Source of the DNA: Autumnicola lenta
Lineage (GTDB): Bacteria; Bacteroidota; Bacteroidia; Flavobacteriales; Flavobacteriaceae
Length of the DNA stretch: 64,000 bases
Assembly (NCBI RefSeq): GCF_031846515.1
Contig: NZ_JAVRHO010000007.1
Location: 115,933-179,932, forward strand
Direction: 5' to 3'
Shown here: positions 1 through 9,539 of the stretch, one piece after another
Position numbering within the stretch: position 1 is the first letter of the stretch
How the letters are laid out: each line of letters begins with the position of its first letter
The notes under the pieces: generated by a model
Told to the model about the DNA's origin: nothing
Database searches by the model: none
Seen by the model: the letters and a program-made list of their open reading frames with translations, nothing else
Made by a program: the position numbers and the translations under genes

Positions 1-2
1 TA

Positions 3-1520
3 GATAATAACTTCAGTAAAGCAGAAGCGTTTGTAGTGAGGGATGGAAAGTTCCTGGCGATTGGTTCTTCCGAAGAACTTCGGGAGAAATTTAAGTACGC
101 AGAGACTTTTAATGCTGAAGGAAAAGCTGTTTTCCCGGGATTTATTGATGCTCATGCGCATTTCTACAGACTGGGACTTCAGCAAAACCGGGTAGATCTT
201 ACAGGAACTGAAAGTTTTGAAGAGGTAATTACAAGAATTGTAGAGTTTCAGCAGAAAACCGGATCAGATTTTATAACCGGAAGAGGCTGGGATCAGAACG
301 ACTGGAAGGAGAAGGAATTTCCTGTAAAGGATACCCTGGACAGGCTGTTTCCCGATACTCCCATAGCGATAACAAGAATAGACGGTCATGCACTACTCGC
401 TAATCAGGCTGCTCTGGATGCTGCCGGAATTACTACAGAAACTCCTTTTGAAGGGGGCGATATTGAGCAAAAAAACGGCAGGCTTACCGGGATAATTGTA
501 GATAATCCAATGAGCCTTGTTACCGATGCTCAACCAGAACCGACCACAGAAGAACAAACTGCAGCTTTGCTGGCAGCACAGAACATATGCTTTGAATATG
601 GCCTTACCACAGTAGACGATGCCGGAATCGACAAAAGCACGATAGAATTAATAGATAAACTTCAGGAACAGGGTGATTTGAAGATCCGTATTTATGCAAT
701 GATCAGCAATACCGAAGAGAACCTAGACTTTTTCTTAAAGAAAGGACTATATAAAACTGAGCGATTAAATGTGCGGTCGTTTAAATTTTATGGAGATGGT
801 GCTTTAGGATCGAGGGGAGCTGCTTTAAAAGAAGAATATACCGACAGGCCGGCACACTTTGGTGCGTTGCTTTCCCCAATTGAAGATTTTGAGGAGACGG
901 CAAGAAAGATAGCAGATTCAGAATTTCAGCTAAATACTCATGCTATTGGCGATTCAGCGAATTCTCTTGTATTGAATACCTATGCTGATTTGCTAAGTGA
1001 GAGCGAAGACAGGCGATGGCGGGTTGAACATTCGCAGGTAATCGATGAAGAAGATTTTGAATATTTCAGTAAAAATATAATTCCGTCTGTACAGCCAACA
1101 CATGCTACCAGTGATATGTACTGGGCTGAAGAGCGATTGGGTGAAGAACGTCTTGAAGGAGCTTATGCTTATAAAAAATTGCTGGACCAGGCTGGAATAA
1201 TTGCTTTGGGAACAGATTTTCCGGTAGAAGAGGTAAGTCCATTTCTTACTTTTTATGCTGCTGTAACACGTCAGGATACTGAAAATTATCCGGAAGGAGG
1301 ATTTATGGCGAATGAGGCACTTTCCCGGGAAGAAACTTTGCGGGGAATGACTATTTGGGCGGCTTTCAGTAATTTTGAAGAAGATGAAAAAGGCAGTATT
1401 GAAAAAGGTAAATTTGCAGATTTTATAGTTTTGGATCAGGATATTATGAAGGTGGAAGCTGAAAAAATTCCGGAAATAAAGGTGCTTGGAACCTATGTAA
1501 ACGGGGAGAGGGTGTATTAG
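3..1520 (+). CDS. YtcJ-like amidohydrolase, 5' end outside window
   Basis: A metal-dependent amidohydrolase of the Amidohydro_3 (YtcJ) family, probably cleaving an amide or similar bond of an unknown small substrate. The reading frame is open to the left edge, so the true start and any signal peptide lie upstream; the GTG at 36 is internal. The HxH metal ligands (GFIDAHAHF) fall about 40 codons after that GTG. Further family motifs are FKFYGDGALGSRG near codon 249, NTHAIGD near 300, RVEHS near 328 and GTDFP near 392. The C-terminus holds the usual composite beta-sandwich return ending in TYVNGERVY. The family assignment is firm; the substrate cannot be told from sequence. Confidence 0.9.
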   Translation, partial: DNNFSKAEAFVVRDGKFLAIGSSEELREKFKYAETFNAEGKAVFPGFIDAHAHFYRLGLQQNRVDLTGTESFEEVITRIVEFQQKTGSDFITGRGWDQNDWKEKEFPVKDTLDRLFPDTPIAITRIDGHALLANQAALDAAGITTETPFEGGDIEQKNGRLTGIIVDNPMSLVTDAQPEPTTEEQTAALLAAQNICFEYGLTTVDDAGIDKSTIELIDKLQEQGDLKIRIYAMISNTEENLDFFLKKGLYKTERLNVRSFKFYGDGALGSRGAALKEEYTDRPAHFGALLSPIEDFEETARKIADSEFQLNTHAIGDSANSLVLNTYADLLSESEDRRWRVEHSQVIDEEDFEYFSKNIIPSVQPTHATSDMYWAEERLGEERLEGAYAYKKLLDQAGIIALGTDFPVEEVSPFLTFYAAVTRQDTENYPEGGFMANEALSREETLRGMTIWAAFSNFEEDEKGSIEKGKFADFIVLDQDIMKVEAEKIPEIKVLGTYVNGERVY

Positions 1521-1619
1521 TAATTTAACGTACTTAAATATTTTCGCTGTGAAAAAACATTTCAGATGAGTTTGAAGGCTGTTTTTCATTCAACCTTTAA
1601 CCTTAATATTTTATTTCGG

Positions 1620-1628
1620 TATCTTTGC
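1620..1628 (+). promoter_or_regulatory. Bacteroidota -7 box of the cyclophilin-FKBP gene
   Basis: TATCTTTGC matches the TAnnTTTG -7 consensus of Bacteroidota primary sigma factors and lies 24 bases before the ATG at 1652. The -33 element (CTTTAA around 1595-1600) is weak. Because the box contains the TTG at 1625, that codon cannot be the translation start. Confidence 0.6.
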
Positions 1629-1651
1629 AATTCAATAAAAAAACAGAAGAA

Positions 1652-2584
<933 letters not shown>

Positions 2585-2660
2585 CTGAATTTGATGCGTG
2601 CCGAAAAATGGCAAATATCGAACTGCAGTTTATTATAATAACCAAAAATTTTGAAGATAA

Positions 2661-2690
2661 AACGTGCTGATTTTTTCAGCACGTTTTTTT
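2661..2690 (+). terminator. rho-independent terminator
   Basis: A perfect 10-bp stem, AACGTGCTGA with TCAGCACGTT, around a five-T loop and followed by a T run. It ends the PPIase transcript just before the DinB-like gene. Confidence 0.85.
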
Positions 2691-2700
2691 ATCTTTAAGA

Positions 2701-3246
2701 ATGACTTCAGAGCAACTGGAATTATTAAAATATCCTATCGGAAAAATGTATTTTCCGGAGTGCCGTCCTGAAAATTATATTCAGGATTGGATAGGAGACA
2801 TCGCAGCCTGTCCTGAAGTGCTTCAAAACCTGGTAAAAGATCTGGAAGACGATCAACTCGATACGACCTACCGACCGGGCGGCTGGACTATAAGACAATT
2901 GGTGCATCACATGGCAGATAGCCACAGTCATGCGTATATTCGGTTTAAATGGGCTTTAACAGAGGATAATCCGTTGATAAAGGCGTATGATGAAAAGGCT
3001 TATGCTGCACTTTTTGACAGCAAAGAAGCTCCGGTAGCCCTTTCTCTGGATCATTTAAAAGCCCTGCACGCAAGATGGGTATTTTTACTTGAAGGAATGC
3101 AGGAAACTGATTTTCAAAGAACCTTTCGCCATCCTGAGAGCAAGAAAGAAGTTCGTCTTCTAATTTGTCTTGCAATGTATTCCTGGCACTGCCGCCATCA
3201 TTGTGCGCATATCGAGCACCTCATGAAAAGAAGGGATTGGTTATAA
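2701..3246 (+). CDS. DinB/BstA-like putative metal-dependent hydrolase (YfiT type)
   Basis: A 181-residue four-helix-bundle protein of the DinB_2/YfiT (BstA) group, annotated as bacillithiol transferases or putative metal hydrolases. The conserved N-terminal segment runs YPIGKMYFPECRPE. The metal-binding histidines are expected in QLVHHMADSHSH (near residue 70) and WHCRHHCAHIEH (near 165), the usual spaced histidine triad. It is monocistronic between two terminators. The start follows the upstream terminator by only ten bases, so its leader must be very short or the gene is read from a promoter overlapping the terminator (TATCTTTA at 2690). The thiol cofactor used by this organism cannot be deduced here. 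Confidence 0.85.
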   Translation: MTSEQLELLKYPIGKMYFPECRPENYIQDWIGDIAACPEVLQNLVKDLEDDQLDTTYRPGGWTIRQLVHHMADSHSHAYIRFKWALTEDNPLIKAYDEKAYAALFDSKEAPVALSLDHLKALHARWVFLLEGMQETDFQRTFRHPESKKEVRLLICLAMYSWHCRHHCAHIEHLMKRRDWL

Positions 3247-3247
3247 A

Positions 3248-3281
3248 AAAAGGCTGCATAAAATTTTTTATGCAGCCTTTT
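3248..3281. terminator. bidirectional terminator between convergent genes
   Basis: GGCTGCATAAA pairs with TTTATGCAGCC, with A runs before and T runs after, so it can stop transcripts from both the DinB-like gene and the peroxiredoxin gene. Confidence 0.85.
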
Positions 3282-3303
3282 CTCATTTAAACTCTGTTAT
3301 TCT

Positions 3304-3945
3304 TTATTTCGCGTCCGGTTGCGGAGTCATTCTTAGGTAAGGTTTTACCTCTTTAAATCCTTTTGGGAAAATGTTTTTGGCATCTTCGCTGGAAATGGCA
3401 GGACTTATTACAACATCTTCTCCACTTTTCCAGTTTGCGGGTGTTGCTACTTTATGATTTGCCGTTAATTGTAAGGAATCAATTACCCGTAACAACTCGT
3501 CGAAATTTCTTCCGGTACTTGCAGGATAAGTAATCATTAGCTTGATTGTTTTATCCGGGTCTATAATGAAAACAGATCTTACCGTAAGAGTGTTATCTGC
3601 TTTTGGATGTATCATACCATATAAATTGGCAATTGTCCTGTCTTCATCGGCGATAATTGGGAAATTTACAGTAGTATCCTGCGTGCTGTTAATGTCTTCT
3701 ATCCAGCCTTTATGAGACTCTACTCCGTCTACACTTAAAGCCATGACTTTTACATCACGCTTCTCAAATTTCTCTTTATACTTTGCCGTAACTCCAAGTT
3801 CTGTAGTACAAACCGGTGTATAGTCTGCAGGGTGGGAGAATAATATTCCCCATCCATCTCCCAGAAAGTCATAAAAGTTAATTTTACCTTCAGATGTTTC
3901 TGCATCAAAATTTGGTGCTTTGTCTCCTAATTTTAAGTCGCTCAT
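3304..3945 (-). CDS. 1-Cys peroxiredoxin (Prx6 type)
   Basis: A thiol peroxidase that reduces peroxides in the cytoplasm. The peroxidatic cysteine is C46 in the motif PADYTPVCTTE. No second cysteine is visible in the 213 residues, and the long C-terminal dimerisation part (TPANWKSGEDVVI, KGFKEVKPYLRMTPQP) is typical of Prx6-class enzymes, which need an external thiol for recycling. A TATTTTTG -7 box on the minus strand lies at 3984-3991. The gene is monocistronic, and the neighbouring thioredoxin-like gene on the same strand could be functionally related, although that is only inference from position. Confidence 0.93.
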   Translation of the reverse strand: MSDLKLGDKAPNFDAETSEGKINFYDFLGDGWGILFSHPADYTPVCTTELGVTAKYKEKFEKRDVKVMALSVDGVESHKGWIEDINSTQDTTVNFPIIADEDRTIANLYGMIHPKADNTLTVRSVFIIDPDKTIKLMITYPASTGRNFDELLRVIDSLQLTANHKVATPANWKSGEDVVISPAISSEDAKNIFPKGFKEVKPYLRMTPQPDAK

Positions 3946-4063
3946 ATCTATATCTCTTTTAGTGTTGAAGTAATAAAATTAAACAAAAATAAACTGGAAA
4001 ACCTAGTAAACCGATAGGAATTAACTGAAACTAAATAAGTCTTTTCTATTTGTGACCAGTAAA

Positions 4064-4621
4064 TTATTCTTTCCATTTAATATTACAACCAATACTGGGC
4101 TTCTGAGACAGAGAAACTTTTCGGTTATTTAACACAGCATCCATAGCTTCCCGAAGATCCCGTCCGTTTACCGGAATCCCGTTTCCGGGTCTGGAATTAT
4201 CAAGTTGACCTCTGTAAATAAGCTTTAGTTCATCATTAAATAAAAAGAAATCAGGTGTACATGCTGCTTTGTACGCCCTCGCCACTTCCTGTGTATTATC
4301 GTACAAGTAAGGGAAAGAATATTGTTCTTTCATGGCGTGTTCTTTCATTAGAACCGGGTGATCCTGTGGATACTTCTCAACATCGTTGCTCATAATTCCC
4401 GCAAATCCGAATCCTGCCTGTCGGTAGTCGTTTGCCAGGCGCACTATTTCATCATTTACATGCTTAACGAACGGACAATGATTGCAAATAAACATAATTA
4501 CTGTTCCTTTTTCGCCCTTGACGTCGTTTAGTGCGTAAAAATGATCTGTGATGCTATCCTGAAGACGAAAAGACGGTGCCTTAGTACCCAATGGCAACAT
4601 ATTGGAAGGTGTTTGTGACAT
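4064..4621 (-). CDS. thioredoxin-like (AhpC/TSA-fold) protein with CNHC motif
   Basis: A 185-residue thioredoxin-fold protein of the family with GTKAPSFRLQDS at the N-terminus and the redox-like motif FICNHCPFVKHV (C46, C49). Later family features are ACTPDFFLFN, which holds the cis-Pro region, and YRGQLDNSRPGN. There is no signal peptide, so it is likely cytosolic. An open frame extends upstream to 4747, but the start MSQTPSNMLPLG at 4621 fits the family length and avoids overlap with the divergent csaA. The exact substrate is unknown; a peroxiredoxin or disulfide-reductase role is plausible. Confidence 0.88.
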   Translation of the reverse strand: MSQTPSNMLPLGTKAPSFRLQDSITDHFYALNDVKGEKGTVIMFICNHCPFVKHVNDEIVRLANDYRQAGFGFAGIMSNDVEKYPQDHPVLMKEHAMKEQYSFPYLYDNTQEVARAYKAACTPDFFLFNDELKLIYRGQLDNSRPGNGIPVNGRDLREAMDAVLNNRKVSLSQKPSIGCNIKWKE

Positions 4622-4695
4622 TTTTTGTTTAAAGTTACGAATAGATACCGAAATTTGGCAGTTTTCAGTAATTTCAGGTTGTAAAAGTAACAGAT

Positions 4696-5031
4696 ATGGA
4701 GCTGTCGTGGAAGGATTTTGAAAAAGTGGAAATGCGTGTGGGAACAATCGTGGAAGTTAACGACTTTCCGAAAGCCAGAAAACCCGCTTATCAGTTAAAA
4801 ATAGATTTTGGAGAACAAATAGGCTTTAGAAAATCTTCTGCGCAAATAACCGCCCGCTATAACATTGATGATCTCAAGGGAAAACAGGTTGTTGCTGTGG
4901 TTAATTTTCCGAAGAAACAGATTGCAAACTTTATGAGTGAATGCCTGGTGCTGGGAGCGGTGGGAGAGGACGATGATATTGTTCTATTAGAGCCTGGTCT
5001 TAAAGTAGCAAACGGCTTAAGAGTGGAATAA
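4696..5031 (+). CDS. csaA: CsaA-like tRNA-binding domain protein
   Basis: A 111-residue OB-fold protein of the EMAP/Trbp111 type, matching CsaA over its full length. Diagnostic stretches are FEKVEMRVGTIVEV, KPAYQLKIDFG, QVVAVVNFPKKQIANFMSE and LGAVGEDDDIVLLEPG. CsaA binds tRNA and has been described as an export-related chaperone. It is divergent from the thioredoxin-like gene, with only 74 bases between starts, so both promoters must overlap. Confidence 0.9.
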   Translation: MELSWKDFEKVEMRVGTIVEVNDFPKARKPAYQLKIDFGEQIGFRKSSAQITARYNIDDLKGKQVVAVVNFPKKQIANFMSECLVLGAVGEDDDIVLLEPGLKVANGLRVE

Positions 5032-5121
5032 TAGTCTCAGTACCCAACTAATATTTGACCAACTCCCTACGACAGATAATCGTTTTTGTTGTTAGTCGTT
5101 CTTGCTTTCAAAATTTAATAG

Positions 5122-5573
5122 CTAAAGCTTACTCTTTTTAGAAAAGTCGTGATACAGAATATCCGTTGTAATTGTGCGTTTATATCCTTTTTTGGTAAGT
5201 CCTTGTAATAATTTTTTGTCACCAGTCCATGAGTCAGCTTTTAAATAGTCTGAAAATGCTACAAATATAGAGTCATCAACATCAATATCTTTACAGATTT
5301 CAGTTGGTTTATTAAAATTTTTGATTGGAAGGATTGAATGATCAAGAATTGTAATTTTTTCAATATCAACTCATAAACTTCAAAAAAATCATCATTGTTT
5401 AATTTGGCTATTTTTTGAATTTTTTTCTGATGTTCAAGAATTTCAGTCCGAACATATTTTGGTGCGTAAAAATCATAATTCTTTTTACCACTAATCAAAA
5501 TCTGACCAATCCGGCTATTTATATTTAGTAAGGCGCTAAAAATGATATTAGAATCAACAATTATTTTAATCAT
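5122..5573 (-). pseudogene. PIN-domain toxin broken by a one-base frameshift
   Basis: The first 72 or so codons encode a PIN ribonuclease start (MIKIIVDSNIIFSALLN, with D7 as the first metal ligand). The open frame then ends at 5259 in nonsense. One added A in the run of six at 5355-5360 (T on the plus strand) restores a frame that continues DHSILPIKNF, DIDVDDSIFVAFSDYL and KADSWTGDKKLL before TAG at 5122. This supplies the remaining acidic PIN motifs and a normal length of about 150 residues. The copy is therefore either inactivated or affected by a homopolymer sequencing error. It overlaps the antitoxin gene by 8 bases. Confidence 0.8.
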
Positions 5574-5775
5574 CTAATCCAATCTCTTTTCTTATTTTTT
5601 CTAATCTTCCTTTTTTAGCGTCTTTTAATAAATCATTAAGATCTTCTTCTGTAGCTTTTGATTTTAATGTCAGTTCTTCATATCTTAAATAATCGAGAAT
5701 AGATTGAATTTTCGACACTTTCGTTCCTGCGGAAAATCTTACTACAATTTCGTTATTTTGGCGTTCAACTCTCAT
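5566..5775 (-). CDS. antitoxin of a PIN toxin-antitoxin pair
   Basis: A 69-residue protein of a Bacteroidota antitoxin family found directly upstream of PIN toxins. It has a short beta-strand start (MRVERQNNEIVVRF), a segment resembling DNA-binding antitoxins (VSKIQSILDYLRYEELTLKS), and a charged C-terminus likely to wrap the toxin (DAKKGRLEKIRKEIGLDD). It overlaps the toxin start by 8 bases, as usual for coupled pairs. It is intact although its toxin is frameshifted. The family is inferred from pattern and context rather than a named motif. Confidence 0.75.
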   Translation of the reverse strand: MRVERQNNEIVVRFSAGTKVSKIQSILDYLRYEELTLKSKATEEDLNDLLKDAKKGRLEKIRKEIGLDD

Positions 5776-5884
5776 CTTTTATTTCAAATTTAAAGATTAT
5801 TTCGTCATCTAAACTAAGATTAGTATTTAATAGTCGAAAACCTGGAAAGCCATAGGATTTTCTTCTGACAAAACAGCATAAAAA

Positions 5885-5909
5885 AACCGCCCTCGAGTAA
5901 AGGGCGGTT
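5885..5909 (-). terminator. terminator after the DUF3276 gene
   Basis: AACCGCCCT and AGGGCGGTT form a 9-bp stem. Read on the minus strand it is followed by a T run (plus-strand A run at 5880-5886). Confidence 0.8.
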
Positions 5910-5932
5910 AAAATTTTGAAGATGTAGTTTTT

Positions 5933-6319
5933 CTAGATATCGTCAAAACTTACATCTGTAAAAGCCTTTGGAGAGGTAGCTGCAGCAGCCGGTACACCGT
6001 TGGTTTCTTCCTGCTCCTCAGGTTTAAAATTCTTCTGATGGCGCTCACTAATTACCTCTTCACCTTTTTCATCAAGAATGTAATCTGTCATTTCCTGAAG
6101 AATTTCATTAAATCCTGCGAAATCTTCTTTGTACAAGTAAATCTTATGTTTCTTGTAATAAAAGGAACCATCATCGTTAGTAAATTTTTTACTTTCTGTG
6201 ATGGTTAGGTAGTAATCATCAGCCCTGGTAGCCCTTACATCAAAAAAATAAGTTCTTCTTCCGGCTCTTAGCACTTTAGAGAATATTTCCTCTTTCTCCA
6301 TCGTTCCCTTGTCGCTCAT
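5933..6319 (-). CDS. DUF3276 PUR-alpha-like nucleic-acid-binding protein
   Basis: A 128-residue protein with one PUR repeat, the domain known from eukaryotic Pur-alpha and from spirochaete and Bacteroidota single-strand DNA/RNA binders. The domain covers roughly residues 8-80 (RAGRRTYFFDVRATRADDYYLTI, then FYYKKHKIYLYKEDF; quoted in parts of the repeat). An acidic, Ala/Pro-rich tail follows and ends in FTDVSFDDI. The protein is conserved in flavobacteria but its physiological role is not established. It is monocistronic with its own terminator. Confidence 0.88.
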   Translation of the reverse strand: MSDKGTMEKEEIFSKVLRAGRRTYFFDVRATRADDYYLTITESKKFTNDDGSFYYKKHKIYLYKEDFAGFNEILQEMTDYILDEKGEEVISERHQKNFKPEEQEETNGVPAAAATSPKAFTDVSFDDI

Positions 6320-6391
6320 AAATAAATGCTTTAGTTGGTTTTTATTTGCTCTTCAAAAATCTAAAAATTATTAACATTTAGCAAAGAATTT

Positions 6392-8149
6392 TCACATTTC
6401 TTTTTCATTTAACTGTTTTGCATAGAGCTCTTTATAATATCCTGATTGGTTTATTAATTGGGAATGAGTACCTTGTTGTACTATTCGCCCGTCTTCCAGG
6501 ATGATTATCTTGTCTGCATTTTTAGCTGAAGAGATCCTGTGGCTAATAATAATTGTAGTTTTCTCTTTGGAAATTTTGAAAAGGTTATTCAGGATTTCTT
6601 CTTCAGTTTCTGTATCTACAGCTGAAAGACAGTCGTCAAAAAGCAAAATTTCGGGGTCATGAATTATCGCCCTTGCAATGGAAACCCGTTGTTTTTGTCC
6701 ACCGGAAAGGGTTATTCCCCGTTCTCCAAGTACGGTGTCATATCCTTTGCTGAAGTTTTTGATGTTTTTATGGACAGAAGCATTTCTGGCAGCTTCATAT
6801 ATTTCCTCATCGTTGGCATCCGTTTTACCAAATTTTATATTGTTACGAATAGAGTCACTGAATAGAAAAGCATCCTGGGGCACATAACCTATACTTTTTC
6901 TTAGGCTCTCCAGATTTAAATCCTGAATACTTTCTCCATCAATAGTTATTTCGCCTTCCTCTACATCATAAAGACGGCCAATAAGTTCCAAAATTGTTGA
7001 TTTTCCGGCACCTGTTTTTCCAATGATGGCCAAAGTTTCTCCATTTTCAACTTCAAAGGAGATATTCTTTAAAGCTGTAATATTTGTATCGTCGTAAGTA
7101 AAACTTACATTTTTAAATGCAATAGCTCCTTTTATATTATCGGGAGTATTTTTCCTATTTGTAATTTCCGGTTTTTGGTCTAGGAATTCATTAATTCTTT
7201 CCTGGGAAGCCGAGGCCTGTTGCACCAGGGAAGTTACCCATCCTATAGAAGCTACAGGCCATGTAAGCATATTCACATAAAGCAGGAATTCTACAATTAC
7301 TCCAAGGTTTTCAATTTCTCCATTGAGATATTTTCTTCCGCCTATATAAATTACGAGGATATTACTTATACCGATAAGCAGGACCATAAGCGGAAAGAAG
7401 AATGCCTGAACCTTTACAAGATCAAGATTTTTATCCCGGTTCCCGTTGGAAAGTTCTTCAAAGTTACGGTTGGTATGTTGCTCCATTCCGTAAGATTTTA
7501 TCACCGCAATTCCGCTGAAACTTTCCTGAGTAAAGGTATTTAACCTGGATAAATACTGTTGTACCACAGTACTACGTTTATGAATGGCAACACTTAATTT
7601 ATAAATGGCAAAGGACAGCACCGGTAGAGGAATAACGGTATAGAGCGTAAGTTCTGGCGCAGCATCTATCATATAGATTAAAACCACCACAGTAGAGGTA
7701 AAAGTAGTTACACTGTACATAATAGCCGGGCCCAGATACATCCGCACTTTGGAAACATCCTCGCTAATCCTGTTCATTAAATCGCCGGTACGGTTTTTCT
7801 TATAGAAATTAAGGGAAAGATCCTGATAGTGACGGTACACTTCGTTTTTAAGATCAAACTCCATGTGACGTGAAACTACAATGAATGTTTGTCTCATCAG
7901 GAATGTGAAAAATGCAGAAATAAGAGTAGCACCCACGATGATCATGATGTTGTAGGCAAGTTCACTGCGAACCACAGAAATATCAGTAATATTTCCTTTT
8001 ATATAATCCTCAATAACATTGGTAGAATCGCCAATTAAAGGAATATAATAAATGGCAAATATTCGTGCGGCTATAGTGATAATGAGTCCGCTAAGAAGTT
8101 TCCATTTATATTTATAGAAATATTTATTAAGATGTTTTAAATGCTTCAT
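6392..8149 (-). CDS. ABC exporter, fused permease and ATPase (MsbA/MdlB type)
   Basis: A 585-residue half-transporter. The N-terminal half holds about six transmembrane helices and the C-terminal half the ATPase, with Walker A GKTGAGKST, signature LSGGQKQRVSIARA and H-loop IIISHR. The Walker B region reads EILLFDDCLSAVD, so the usual catalytic glutamate is aspartate, as in the degenerate sites of some heterodimeric exporters. No partner gene is next to it, so it is either a homodimer tolerant of this change or pairs with a distant subunit. The substrate is unknown. A minus-strand -7 box (TATCTTTGC, 8306-8314) lies 157 bases upstream, leaving a long leader. Confidence 0.92.
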   Translation of the reverse strand: MKHLKHLNKYFYKYKWKLLSGLIITIAARIFAIYYIPLIGDSTNVIEDYIKGNITDISVVRSELAYNIMIIVGATLISAFFTFLMRQTFIVVSRHMEFDLKNEVYRHYQDLSLNFYKKNRTGDLMNRISEDVSKVRMYLGPAIMYSVTTFTSTVVVLIYMIDAAPELTLYTVIPLPVLSFAIYKLSVAIHKRSTVVQQYLSRLNTFTQESFSGIAVIKSYGMEQHTNRNFEELSNGNRDKNLDLVKVQAFFFPLMVLLIGISNILVIYIGGRKYLNGEIENLGVIVEFLLYVNMLTWPVASIGWVTSLVQQASASQERINEFLDQKPEITNRKNTPDNIKGAIAFKNVSFTYDDTNITALKNISFEVENGETLAIIGKTGAGKSTILELIGRLYDVEEGEITIDGESIQDLNLESLRKSIGYVPQDAFLFSDSIRNNIKFGKTDANDEEIYEAARNASVHKNIKNFSKGYDTVLGERGITLSGGQKQRVSIARAIIHDPEILLFDDCLSAVDTETEEEILNNLFKISKEKTTIIISHRISSAKNADKIIILEDGRIVQQGTHSQLINQSGYYKELYAKQLNEKEM

Positions 8150-8305
8150 TAAGCCTGGAGGTTCAGTGATCCAATTTATTAAAAGTTACTCCTTCAATTT
8201 CAGAACCAGTCGGTTTATATGTGTTTGCCTTACCGAAAAAGAACATGAAAAAGATGCATCCGGTTTTTGGGACAACATATTTTAAGTCGTATACAATTTT
8301 CGGGT

Positions 8306-8314
8306 GCAAAGATA
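8306..8314 (-). promoter_or_regulatory. minus-strand -7 box upstream of the ABC exporter
   Basis: On the minus strand it reads TATCTTTGC, an exact TAnnTTTGC. The 395-base gap to nusB otherwise shows no convincing gene. A 27-codon minus-strand frame (8163-8246) starting MFFFGKANTY is the only coding-like feature in the leader. Confidence 0.5.
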
Positions 8315-8485
8315 AGGGATTATAAGTAGATATGAGTATACGCGTTCGTGTTTTACTGCCACTGATCTACGCTGATCACGCTTGAGTTATAAAGAAATTT
8401 GAGAATTAGTTGAATGAGATTTGGAGTACCAATAAGTTTGAATAAGAAAAAATCTATTTTGCAGTAGTCAGTTTTAAATTATTGG

Positions 8486-8494
8486 TATTTTTGC
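8486..8494 (+). promoter_or_regulatory. -7 box of the nusB operon
   Basis: TATTTTTGC matches TAnnTTTGC and lies about 50 bases before the nusB ATG. No good -33 element is seen at the standard 19-base distance. Confidence 0.5.
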
Positions 8495-8544
8495 AGGGCG
8501 GAATTAATTCCGCTCTCTTTAATTATAAAAGTTCTTTTACACTT

Positions 8545-9489
8545 ATGTTGACAAGAAGACATATTCGCGTTAAGGTTATGCAGTCGCTATACGCCTTTAA
8601 TCAAAGCCAAAATGACAGGCTTGCCACTGAAGAAAAATTTCTGAAGAAAAGTATGGAAGAGATGTATGATCTTTACCTGCTGCAGCTAAACCTCTTTACT
8701 GAAATAAGGGGCAAGGCAGAAAAATTTCTTGAAAAATCCCAGCAGAAGCACCTGGCTACCCAGGAAGATATAGATCCCAATAAAAAATTTCTTGACAATA
8801 AGGTTATCCAGATTCTGGATGAGAACGAACATTTGCGTCAGGCTATAGAAGATCATAAAATTACGCACTGGAAAAGAGATGACGAGTATGTGACGATCGT
8901 TTGGGAAGAAATCAAAAAAAGTGAGCTTTATGAGGAATATATGCAAACAAGAAATTCCTCTTTTAAAGAAGATAAGGATTTTGTAATTGAAATTTTTAAG
9001 CAGATTATTGCACCCAACGAGAAGCTTTACGAATATCTGGAGGACAAAAAATTAACCTGGCTCGATGACCTTCCATTAATTAATACGGCTATTTTGAAAA
9101 TGCTTCAGAAGCTAAAAGAAACTTCAGCCGATTCACTAAAGCTTACAAAGCTTTTCAAAAGTCCGGAGGACAAGGAATTTGCTATTGAGTTATTCAGAAA
9201 AACCTATCTTAACGATGAGGTTCTTTCCGCAGAAATGCTGGGAAAAACACCTAACTGGGATAAGGATAGAATTGCTGAAGTGGATATGGTTCTTATCAAA
9301 ATGGCCATCTGTGAATTTATGAAGTTCCCGTCGATTCCGGTTAAAGTAACCATCAATGAATATCTTGAGATTGCGAAGGAATATAGTACTCCTAAGAGTA
9401 GCATTTTCATTAATGGGGTCCTGGATAAATTATCCCGGGAGTATAAAACCGAAGGGAAATTAAATAAAATGGGTCGCGGCCTTATGTAG
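8545..9489 (+). CDS. nusB: transcription antitermination factor NusB, long form
   Basis: NusB binds NusE (S10) at boxA RNA and supports antitermination, notably on rRNA operons. The N-terminus MLTRRHIRVKVMQSLYAFNQS and the C-terminal helices (VLIKMAICEFMKFPSIPVKVTINEYLEIA in part, then FINGVLDKL) are canonical. At 314 residues it is about twice the E. coli length, because of a helical insertion in the middle that is normal for Bacteroidota. The start at 8545 was chosen since upstream codons from 8482 cross the promoter. It leads an apparent operon with the DUF1573 gene and yajC. Confidence 0.93.
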   Translation: MLTRRHIRVKVMQSLYAFNQSQNDRLATEEKFLKKSMEEMYDLYLLQLNLFTEIRGKAEKFLEKSQQKHLATQEDIDPNKKFLDNKVIQILDENEHLRQAIEDHKITHWKRDDEYVTIVWEEIKKSELYEEYMQTRNSSFKEDKDFVIEIFKQIIAPNEKLYEYLEDKKLTWLDDLPLINTAILKMLQKLKETSADSLKLTKLFKSPEDKEFAIELFRKTYLNDEVLSAEMLGKTPNWDKDRIAEVDMVLIKMAICEFMKFPSIPVKVTINEYLEIAKEYSTPKSSIFINGVLDKLSREYKTEGKLNKMGRGLM

Positions 9490-9539
9490 TAAAGAATTTT
9501 TATTAATTTTACCCCTTGAATATTTTAAAATAAATCACC

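Noticed and set aside
993..1589. 198-codon minus-strand open frame over the end of the amidohydrolase gene
   Set aside because: It is antisense to a gene with clear catalytic motifs and shows no family pattern; a chance open frame.
1625..1651. TTG start for the cyclophilin-FKBP gene
   Set aside because: The codon lies inside the TATCTTTGC promoter box, so it cannot be within the mRNA's coding part; ATG 1652 is used.
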